Shown one piece after another: positions 36,501-45,100 of a stretch of 64,000 nt of DNA (position 1 is the stretch's first letter; every line of letters starts with the position of its first letter). Origin of the DNA: CAZUSO01 sp964622775 (GTDB lineage: Bacteria; Bacteroidota; Bacteroidia; Chitinophagales; Chitinophagaceae); assembly GCA_964622775.1 (NCBI GenBank), contig CAZUSO010000005.1:7587-71586 (forward strand), read 5' to 3'. The notes beneath the pieces were generated by a model. That model made no database searches, was not told where the DNA came from, and worked only from the letters and a program-made list of their open reading frames with translations. The position numbers and the translations under genes are program-made.

Positions 36501-39500
36501 GCGTGACGCCAGATATCTATATTGACAAGGTGGGCACATCACGTTTTGATTTTGCCCGTAATGCCTATGATTTTGGCATTATCCCCGGTGACAGCACTTA
36601 TTACTACGGAGCAGTGGGCGATGTAAATCCCCTGGATTCCGGCAGGGAACCCAGCAATGATTTCTTCTATTGTACTACCGGCGCTGCTGAAACCGATCCT
36701 ACCGATGGCTCCTGTGGCGTAGATTATAATCCGGGAATTTATAATCCCGGTGTCAACAATAATCTCTACACCTCAACTACACCGGAAGGCTGGTATGAAT
36801 ACTATGCATCCCGTCGTAACCTGTGGTACACTTTCGTTATAGATCAGCCGGGATGGGTATATGTAAAAGTGGAGAACCAATCTCCCGGAGGTACCAACCT
36901 GAATTTTACAGTGTATAAAAGTGATGTGAACGGTACCTTACCTTTCTCCACGGTAGTCAGCAGTGGACAGGTGGATTCTACTATTGACCAGGGACTGGAA
37001 TATATTGGTAAAAATGTACAATCGAGTTATTGCAGCGGACCGGAAACAATCAGTTTTTACAGAAACCCCTGTGATCCGGCACCTGCAGCGCGGTATTATG
37101 TAGTGGTAGATAACAGGGGATACAATTATTCGGGAAATCCACACATCATGATTCCCAGCCGGCAGGTGGAAGTATCCGTGCTGTTAGATACCGTTAACGC
37201 TATCGGAACCCTGCATGATCATTATAGTACTGCCTATGATTTCGGCACGATAGGTATCGGAAGCTATACAGGAGGAGAGGATAACTATACCTGTGCTACG
37301 GCAGATCTTACCGACCCTGTATATAGCTATGGTTATTGCGCACAAAAAACATTATGGTATAAGTTTACGGTGGAAGAAGGCGTGAGCGGACATGTAAACT
37401 ATCGTATGCGGTTAGACAGCGCCAACTACTATTATGGTTATGACAATATTCAGTTGTTTGAATCGATCATACCGGGAGATTCCACTTCCAATGGCTTGTC
37501 ATTCATACCTTATGCTTCTCCTTATTATGGAGACGGAAGTTATTGGAGCAGCAATTGCATTACACCGGGCACGTATTACCTTTTGCTCACGGGCTGCAAC
37601 CGCCTGGATGAGGATGTATATCCGGAGATCATGATTACGGCAGATGCCGGCGATTACTGTTCGGCGCCGGTTCCCGCATCGCTATCCGGCACGGGAAATA
37701 CTACTGCAAGTGTGATCATTGACTGCCATACCATTGGTACGGATTACGGGGAATTCGGCTCCGTGCTTACCTGCCCGGAAGGAGGCCTGACAGCAGATTA
37801 TAAATCTTCCTGGTTCAGGATAGATGTAACGGGCACCGATACGCTGGACGTGACCACCTATCTGACGGAAGACGTAGATAATATCTACCCGGCACAGATA
37901 AAATACCGGATGATGACCGGCGATTGCAGCGCTATGCAGGAGCAAAGCTGTGTGCTGGATGCGCTTACGCAAAATACCTATAAATGCTTAGCTCCGGGCA
38001 TCAGCTATTATATACAGGTATTTACTCCCGCCACTTACGGTCAGAACAATAATACTACGGGAAGTATTACCCTGAACCTGGACGCCGTTGTGCATCAGGA
38101 TACTTGTGCGCCGCTCAACAATTGCCTGGCGACTGCCAATTTCTTACCACAGTTTGATTGCAACCAAAGCGATTCGGTGCAGATGGTCAATTATTCCACT
38201 TACGGTTCAGGCATCACATATTTATGGGATTTCGGCTATGACGGGCAAACTTCGGAAGCCGTATCTCCACAGTTTTATTACCCGGAACTGGCAGGTGATG
38301 CCACCTATACCATCATGCTTACTGTAACCAACACGACCTGTGGAGCATCTAATTTTGCCGTTCAAACGATTACGATCCCCGGCAGGCCTCAGTTGAATTT
38401 GGGTAATGATACCGTGATCTGCGATCCTGCCGCTACGCTTACCCTGGATGCTACCACATTTGAAGACGCCGTTTATGCATGGCAGGACGGAAGTACAGAC
38501 CCGACCTATACCATCAACACAACGGGTGATAACCAGGCTTCTGTAACGGTAAGCTACAACGGCTGCTCCAAAGCCGATACCATTAACGTATATATCAGCC
38601 CGATGGTGCCTGCGGTAAATTATATTACCATGTGTGATGTAGATTCGATAGCATTAAACGCATATTTTGACGGTGCTGCTTATCTTTGGAATAACGGCAG
38701 CACTGCCACGTCGGTATGGGTTTATGGACAGGGTACTTTCTGGGTACAGAAAACTTTGAACGGCTGCATGGTTACGGATTCGTTTTATGTGACATCGCCG
38801 GAACTGATATTACCTCTCGGTAATGATACTACTATGTGTATGCCGGGTTCGCTGATGCTGAATGCCATGATGGAGGGTGCAGACGCTTACTCCTGGCAGG
38901 ACGGCAGCAGCGGCAGCCAGTATGAAGTTACTGTGCCGGGCGAATACTCCGTGCAGATCACCATAGACGGTTGTTATGTGTATGATACCTTACAGGTCAC
39001 CGGTATCAATCCGCAGGCAACAGAGATTACCCAAGCTATTTGTGCCGGCGACACGTTTCAGGGCTATACCTCAGCGGGTACTTATGTAGATACATTTATT
39101 GGCATCGCCGGATGCGACAGTATTCAAACGCTTTATCTGACTGTAAATGAACCGGATAACATTACGATTACTCAAAGTATTTGCGAAGGCGAAAGCTATT
39201 TGGGCTATGCTACATCCGGTACTTACACAGATACCTTTACGAACCTCATCGGCTGTGACAGTATAATAAACCTTAACCTGACGGTAAACCCTGTTCTGAT
39301 GGCAACGGTTACGCTAACCAAATGCAGCAATGAAATACCTTTTGCCTGGAATGGCCAGGCCATCAGCACGGCAGGTGCCGGCATCGCCACATATACCACA
39401 CCTTCACTGATTACCGGCTGCGACAGTACGACTACCCTGAATGTAGTGGAAAACCCAACAGTAAGTACGGACTGGTACGATACGGTTTGTTCCAATCAAA

Positions 39501-41821
39501 TCCCATATATCTTTAACGGTCTGCCGCTCACTGTGACCGGTACTTATTATGATACCTTACAAACTTCCTTCGGTTGCGATTCTGCCGTTACGCTTTACCT
39601 GCTTGTAAATCCGGTAAGCCAAACGGAAGTTTACGATACCATCTGCGCCGGACAAAGCTATACGCTGCCCTCCGGTGTTACGGTGACTGCAAGCGGCACT
39701 TACACCAGTACGCTGGTATCTCAGGTAAACGGATGCGATTCCATAATTACTACCCAGTTGCAGGTGAACCCCGTTATTACACAAACCGTAGCAATTACCA
39801 TCTGCCAGGATGAGCTGCCTTACACCTGGAACGGACAAACGGTTAACGCAGGCGGAAGCGCCGTAGCCACATTTACCACGCCATCGCTGGTAACCGGCTG
39901 TGACAGTATCACAACGCTAAACCTGAATGTCAATCCTGATATTACCGTTACGATTACCCTTACCAAGTGTGCTGATGAGCTGCCTTTCGTATGGAACGGA
40001 CAAAGTATTGTATCAGGCGGCAATAATGTGGCTACCTATACCACCTCGTCATTAGTAACCGGTTGCGACAGTACAACCATACTGAATGTAACCATTAATC
40101 CCGTTATATACACTACAGTTGAGGATACCATTTGCACCAACCAGGCGCCCTATATTTTTAACGGCCAGTCGCTTACTGCAGGTGGTACTTATTACGATAC
40201 CCTGCAGACTGTTTTGGGTTGTGATTCGTTCATTACCCTCCTCCTCGTCATTAACCCCGTTACAACCTCTACGGTATTCGATACGGTTTGTGTCAATCAA
40301 TTACCTTATGATTTTAATGGTACTATGCTCAATGCTTCCGGCACTTATTACGATACGCTTGTCAATGCTTTTGCCTGCGATTCGGTGGTTACCCTGCATC
40401 TGAATGTATTGCCCTTAAGCTATGATACGCTTTATGCCGAAATCTGTGAAGGTGAAGCATATACTTACGGAGGGAATAATTTTACGGCAACCGGTGATTA
40501 TCCATTTACTTTCACCGGAAATAATGGTTGCGATTCCATATTTACCTTATCGCTGCTGGTACATCCCCTTCCGCCACCGCCGCAGGTTACATCGCCGGTT
40601 ATCTACTGCGTAGGCGATGCTGCTGCGCCTTTGAGCGCTACGGGTAGCAACCTGTTGTGGTACACTATGGCAAGCGGAGGTACGGGTAGTGCTGTCGCCC
40701 CTGTTCCCGGCACAAGCCTGATCGGATCCCTTGTGTATTATGTAAGCCAAAGCGTAAACGGTTGCGAAGGATCAAGAGATTCCATTATTGTTGATGTGAG
40801 AGAAAAACCAGAAGCTGATTTTGACATTGTACCGGCCGAAGCCTGTGCCCAGGAGCCTTTTACCCTGACCTTTACCGGTAATGCTCCGGCAGGCAGCACT
40901 TTCAACTGGAACTGGGATAATGCCGTGATAACCGGTACAGACCCCGGTCCGTATAATGTTATGTGGACTGATTCCGGAAACAAGGTGGTTACCCTTTGGA
41001 TAGATAATGCCGGTTGCCCCAGCGATACCGCATACGGAGCCGTTGTGGTAAAACCAATACCGGATACGCCGGTTATCAATATGCCCGATTATGTTTGTAT
41101 TTATGACCTGGTACCCATCTCCGGAAGTGATCAGACGGAAGGTACTTACTACTGGAATATTGACGGACGCCTGATTTCAGGATCGCCTGTGGTTAATACC
41201 ACCTGGGAGGAGCCGGGAGAGAAGATTGTGAGCCTGTATGTAGAAGCGGACGGTTGCAAATCGGTTACGGTATATGACACCATTAAAGTAGTACCGCTTC
41301 CGGATGCATCTATTACCTTAAACCACAAAACGGATGTTTGTCTGAATGATACGATAACCTTAAGCGGTGCGGAAGGTGAAGGTTATGCTTATATCTGGTC
41401 GCCCGATATTTTCTTCAGAGAAACGGACAACAACGGCAGAGTGGTTGTGGCGCGTATGGTATATCCGGGCGTTATTTATCTTAATGTTACCGATGCCTAT
41501 GGATGCACGGCGGAGGATTCAATATTGCTGAAGGCTGTGCATTGCTGTACGGTATTGGTTCCAAATGCATTTTCTCCTAATGGCGATGGGATTAATGACA
41601 GGTTTGGCCTGATTACGGAAGCTGCTCAGGAAATAAGCCAGTTTGCCATATATAACAGATGGGGTGAACAGGTATTCATCAGTTTCAATCCTTTTGATTC
41701 CTGGGATGGCACTTATAAAGGTCGCCCGGCAGAAGCAGGAACTTACTATTATTACCTCAAATATACCTGTAGCAATGGCGAAGTCTATATAAAGAAAGGA
41801 GATGCCACGCTGCTCCGGTAA
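33563..41821 (+). CDS. Giant secreted protein with type IX type B sorting domain
   Basis: 2752 residues. A signal peptide (about 1-24, ending ALAQ) is followed by about 1,500 residues of repeated beta-sandwich domains of the pre-peptidase kind, each with a 'WYKFT/WHTF...PGTYYLL' pattern. Next come a PKD domain (about 1520-1610) and LGNDT-type Ig repeats (about 1612-1815). Ten units of about 50 residues follow (about 1819-2336), each with a Cys and a closing GCDS, then Ig/PKD domains (about 2340-2640). The protein ends in a gliding-motility type C-terminal domain (about 2660-2752, NAFSPNGDGINDRF, YNRWGEQVF, WDGTYKGRPAEAGTYYYYL). It should be exported by the type IX system and held at the surface, probably as an adhesin or matrix protein; no catalytic site is seen. 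Confidence 0.9.
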   Translation: MQKNNTLFLPWCLFFVFVAHIALAQPVNDDCNNAAVINIPDNGYGIGTFQSSSADLTNATVQPGETFAPAIFVAAQNQKSVWYKFTLPTSRKVTVALAQQGTTITAGDVGFTVYKTSNCLPGNINLSTQLTPIITFGNSFHPCVTPGEYLIQVSSTMAANGPVYIEITTDDAEAEYDHPATAYEFGALTQWTQHIDYWVQCQSLENNEEVCSGLGTPQQYNKSTWHTFITPSYFDYVAVMFSGTYYWNNGGDRVIGYKLYEGDAVADPNGLTLIDGCDSFVSNGYNADYRKYGCGVLSPNTPYTIELFFDTTFREESVRLAIAYEGTDTTHAPVPVLSQVPAGNQLGVLPDNTAVAGSDYFACNSRHVLHPCGDALPDTGFLFDNKHYNLSTFYTFEISTISNLTINSDVGCYDNAVISLYQGDLNADCNTPSNASLIARSINSLSRYCLDPGIYTLQFSGRDTFANSTSYLLKNYGNLGGISRQCLFGNLGNRLDISVLAEPVLTGNIFSLSASGAYDDINNMQPLDWNTEYPAQPDTFGCGYTVLPDTIINSCISYAPARVMYREFSVADSGTLSLSGLNNNWSSNWGTSVYYQLYAGDANALATVQGVNGYPDSITGLSPYAPCMTAVQCSGNNNVCLEPGTYTFATLGNESEQLVGWGNQPTLQFNDITTQHYNQATVQDMGSVIDIVGGETGTVYSDEDWFSCKDNAVTIDGIAPCNNATKAIYRQFYLSQPAMVQIVRTGYTCNDAGASMSLYSGQMSETGTAGLTSVWPCFGNSGSTAPCETLPAGWYTVVDYATGPTFGNNFQDNNGGNGGNVSKRSRFSINITVDCEGPQYNRPYKAATDNGNPFLVEWNAAADTGAYPVTSNLVQLPIEHFNCTIDTPFSQHPVEACNVASNRVAYYVFELTQESFIQINTGFHWSKVYPFDVRTDSLQMLSSDPVQPCINTLYHIEICKAQPGVYTLVLFANDNDRCSSVTPDIYIDKVGTSRFDFARNAYDFGIIPGDSTYYYGAVGDVNPLDSGREPSNDFFYCTTGAAETDPTDGSCGVDYNPGIYNPGVNNNLYTSTTPEGWYEYYASRRNLWYTFVIDQPGWVYVKVENQSPGGTNLNFTVYKSDVNGTLPFSTVVSSGQVDSTIDQGLEYIGKNVQSSYCSGPETISFYRNPCDPAPAARYYVVVDNRGYNYSGNPHIMIPSRQVEVSVLLDTVNAIGTLHDHYSTAYDFGTIGIGSYTGGEDNYTCATADLTDPVYSYGYCAQKTLWYKFTVEEGVSGHVNYRMRLDSANYYYGYDNIQLFESIIPGDSTSNGLSFIPYASPYYGDGSYWSSNCITPGTYYLLLTGCNRLDEDVYPEIMITADAGDYCSAPVPASLSGTGNTTASVIIDCHTIGTDYGEFGSVLTCPEGGLTADYKSSWFRIDVTGTDTLDVTTYLTEDVDNIYPAQIKYRMMTGDCSAMQEQSCVLDALTQNTYKCLAPGISYYIQVFTPATYGQNNNTTGSITLNLDAVVHQDTCAPLNNCLATANFLPQFDCNQSDSVQMVNYSTYGSGITYLWDFGYDGQTSEAVSPQFYYPELAGDATYTIMLTVTNTTCGASNFAVQTITIPGRPQLNLGNDTVICDPAATLTLDATTFEDAVYAWQDGSTDPTYTINTTGDNQASVTVSYNGCSKADTINVYISPMVPAVNYITMCDVDSIALNAYFDGAAYLWNNGSTATSVWVYGQGTFWVQKTLNGCMVTDSFYVTSPELILPLGNDTTMCMPGSLMLNAMMEGADAYSWQDGSSGSQYEVTVPGEYSVQITIDGCYVYDTLQVTGINPQATEITQAICAGDTFQGYTSAGTYVDTFIGIAGCDSIQTLYLTVNEPDNITITQSICEGESYLGYATSGTYTDTFTNLIGCDSIINLNLTVNPVLMATVTLTKCSNEIPFAWNGQAISTAGAGIATYTTPSLITGCDSTTTLNVVENPTVSTDWYDTVCSNQIPYIFNGLPLTVTGTYYDTLQTSFGCDSAVTLYLLVNPVSQTEVYDTICAGQSYTLPSGVTVTASGTYTSTLVSQVNGCDSIITTQLQVNPVITQTVAITICQDELPYTWNGQTVNAGGSAVATFTTPSLVTGCDSITTLNLNVNPDITVTITLTKCADELPFVWNGQSIVSGGNNVATYTTSSLVTGCDSTTILNVTINPVIYTTVEDTICTNQAPYIFNGQSLTAGGTYYDTLQTVLGCDSFITLLLVINPVTTSTVFDTVCVNQLPYDFNGTMLNASGTYYDTLVNAFACDSVVTLHLNVLPLSYDTLYAEICEGEAYTYGGNNFTATGDYPFTFTGNNGCDSIFTLSLLVHPLPPPPQVTSPVIYCVGDAAAPLSATGSNLLWYTMASGGTGSAVAPVPGTSLIGSLVYYVSQSVNGCEGSRDSIIVDVREKPEADFDIVPAEACAQEPFTLTFTGNAPAGSTFNWNWDNAVITGTDPGPYNVMWTDSGNKVVTLWIDNAGCPSDTAYGAVVVKPIPDTPVINMPDYVCIYDLVPISGSDQTEGTYYWNIDGRLISGSPVVNTTWEEPGEKIVSLYVEADGCKSVTVYDTIKVVPLPDASITLNHKTDVCLNDTITLSGAEGEGYAYIWSPDIFFRETDNNGRVVVARMVYPGVIYLNVTDAYGCTAEDSILLKAVHCCTVLVPNAFSPNGDGINDRFGLITEAAQEISQFAIYNRWGEQVFISFNPFDSWDGTYKGRPAEAGTYYYYLKYTCSNGEVYIKKGDATLLR
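39017..40573 (+). repeat. Ten tandem ~50-residue repeats in the giant surface protein
   Basis: Residues about 1819-2336 contain ten consecutive units that share 'T-x-C-x-(N)Q-x-P(Y/F)-x-(W/F)NG', a 'GTYYDT' or 'ATYTTPSL' strand, 'GCDS' and a closing 'LxVNPV'. The fifth and first two units are the most divergent. Similarity between units 3, 6 and 7 is high enough to suggest recent duplication. Confidence 0.85.
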
Positions 41822-42142
41822 TGTGAACGGAAAGAGAAAGCTAATAAATATACCGGGCAGATTGTTACACTATAGGGCTTATGCCGCTATAATATCTTCC
41901 GTGATATTTATAAACGTACATTCCGGGAAGGGGTATTTTCAGGCACTTTCGGCATTATGCGTTTGCCGAATTTGAGAAGCGTTTTTTAGCCGACTGCTGT
42001 GCTGAATATAAGCTATTGTGCCAATACCTGAACTGATATGGCTTTGCTTTGCCAATCCCTTTTGTTGGTTATTATATAAAAAAGGTTCGTTACTTTATGG
42101 AATCATATTTGAATCCGATATTTGCAGATTGCCGGTACTCTG
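41822..42142. other. Intergenic region before the TamB-like gene
   Basis: 321 nt with no open frame. No strong terminator hairpin was found after the giant gene. The right end (about 42075-42135) is AT-rich and may hold the promoter, but no exact TAnnTTTG is seen. Confidence 0.45.
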
Positions 42143-45100
42143 ATGCGGAAATTTTTTAAAATATTACTTTACACAATCGGAAGCATACTTTTGTTGCTTC
42201 TGTTGATTGTGGTGTTTTTGCAAACACCGCCGGGCAAGGAATTGGTAAGAAAGCAGGCGGTAGATTTTCTTACAAAAAAGCTGAAAACTCCGGTGGTTAT
42301 CGGGAAGATTGGTTATGTTATTCCAAACTCCCTGAGCATAGAAAACCTTATTCTGACGGATACCCGAAACGATACATTGTTATCGTTAAGGGCACTGGAT
42401 GTTCATATCAATATGCTGGATTTGCTGCGTAATAAAATCTCGGTAGGCAAACTATCCCTGAACGGTGTTTATGCTCATGTGTACCGGAATATGCCGGACA
42501 CCGTATTTAACTATCAGTACATTATTGACGCCTTTGCATCACCGGCGGATACGGTTACTGCACCTGGAGATGATAAGCCGGGTACAGCAATGGTGCTGAA
42601 TGTAAAGCGGATTGCCTTACAGGATATACATATGCTTTACGAAGACCAAAGCGGCGGCCTGCATTTCAAAATTGATTTAAAAGATTTATTGCTACGGCCT
42701 CAGCAGATTGATTTGCAGCAAATGATTTTTTCTGTAAAGGAATTGTCCGTTAACGGGCTGCACAGCAGCTTTGCAACCGATACTGCTTATTTACCCCCTC
42801 CTGTGACTACAGATACCGGAACTACCAACCTGAAACTTTCGGCAGAACAGTTGCAACTTGCCGATATCGGTTTTTCTTTTGATAATCTTCAGGATTCCTC
42901 CATTCATTTTGATGTGTTGCTGGAAATGCTGAAGGCCAAAGTAGATAGCTTTGACCTGGCACAGGAGCGGGTTGCCGTAAATAGCTTGCAATTGTCGGGC
43001 GTCACTTCCCGGCTGGTTATAGGCAAGGAGCAGCCGGGTAAGGTAAGCCTGCCTGATACGGCTTCGGGCGGTGAAAGCAACTGGATGATTACGGCGAAAA
43101 ATCTGATGCTTAAGCAGGTCAATTTTTTGATGGATGATAAGAATTCGCCGCCTAAGCAGGAAGGCATTGATTATGCCCATCTGGATATTCAGCAATTCTC
43201 CCTGAATGTGGAAGATGCCTGTTACACAGCCGATTCCGTTTCGGGTAATATTAAGCATATTGCGCTGGTGGAACGAAGCGGACTGAGCATTATTGAAATG
43301 CGCACCTTGTTTGCCTACCATCAGCGGGGCGCTGTATTGAAAAATTTATTCCTGCAGACACCGGGAACCATCATCCAGGATAATCTGGCTATAGCCTATA
43401 CATCAATGGATGCCTTGCGGAAGGATCTTGGAAAAGCCCGCCTGGATGTTGCGCTTCAAAAAAGTCATATTGCCGTTAATGATGTGCTGATTTTTATGCC
43501 TTCCGATCAGCGGAAGCAATTGCTCTCCTATGCAGGATCGCAACTGGAATTGGCAGGAAAGATCAATGGCCCGTTGGCTGATTTACGGCTTCAGGATTTT
43601 TACCTGTCCGGTTTGAAAAACACACAGCTCTTGTTGAGCGGACGTTTAGCCGGTTTGCCCGATGCAGCACAACTACATTATGATTTACAAATCGACCGGA
43701 TACAGTCTTCCCTGGCAGACGTCAATCCTTTTGTGCCACCATCGGTCTCGGAACAGGTGCGCATTCCGGAGTGGTTTTCAGCTGCAGGCAGTATTTCCGG
43801 AACGCTGGAAGATTATTATCCGCAGCTTGCCATAAAAACTGCCGATGGCGATATTAAATTGAATGGTAAATTGCTGATGTCGCCGGGAAGCGGAAGAGAA
43901 AGCTACGATCTGATATTCGCTGCCGATGCTCTCAACCTGGGAAAGATACTTCGCCAGGATACGCTCCTGGGAAGCATTACGATGAACGGGTCGGTACAGG
44001 GAACCGGATTTGATGTCAATGCCATGCTGGCAGATCTGACTGCGGACATACATTTTATGACCTTTCAGGGTTACGATTACCGGGATATACAACTTTCCGG
44101 TCATCTGGAACACAAAACGGGCGATGTGCGCTTGGTTTCACGGGATACCAATGCCATGCTCACAGCCGATGCCACAGTCGATTGGAATAATCCGGATCTT
44201 GCTGCACATGGCGTGATCGATATTCAGCATCTTGATCCTTATGCTTTGAAATTTCTGGATGATACTCTGCAATTGGGCGGAAAGATTACGTTGGATTTCC
44301 CCCGCTTAAATCCCCGGTATCCGGCAGGTTCGCTGTATTGGGAAAATCCCGGATTGAAGCTCAGCTCGGAATTTATAAATTTAGACAGCATCACCATCGT
44401 TTCCGAACCCGGTGCGGACAGCAATCAGCATATTACTTTTAATGTCAGCAATATTTTAAACGGTACTTTAAGGGGACATATTCCGCTTACGGAAATTGGT
44501 AATGCGGCTTTGGCGCATATTGATCAGTACTACCATATCCGCGACAGTATTTCACCTGCGCCTTTACAATATGATCTGGAGTTGAATGCCCGGGTGAATC
44601 ATCATCCCGCATTAAATCATTTTTTACCGGAACTGAACAGCTTACGCTATCTGACCTTGTCGGCGAAAATGGCTCCACAGCAATTCCTGGTGGAAGGCTT
44701 TTCTCCGCATATCGGATATGGAGATAATACGCTGGATAGTCTTAGGCTCAGTATCAACGAGCAAAACGATCGGCTGGATTACCGTATTGATGCTAGCCGC
44801 CTCGGCAGTGGAGCAACGATTGCCTTATGGAAACCAATGGTGGAAGGATATCTTCAGCATGATAGTGTAATAGCCGGATTGAGCATCAGCGATACAACCC
44901 TCGAAGAACAGTTTGCAGCCGCCCTCAGCTTACATCAGCAGGATTCACTCACCTTCCTGCATTTGTATCCCGGATTGAAATTTGATTACGCCAACTGGAC
45001 GGTTAACCCCCGGAACCTGATTGCTTTCGGATCCGGTGGTTTCTTTATTAACGACTTTGACATCAGCAAGTATGGGGAATTAATTAGTGTGAACAGCGCA

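Noticed and set aside
33563..41821. Antisense and alternative-frame open stretches within the giant protein and other long genes
   Set aside because: They follow from the composition of the real coding frame and show no domain patterns or start contexts of their own.
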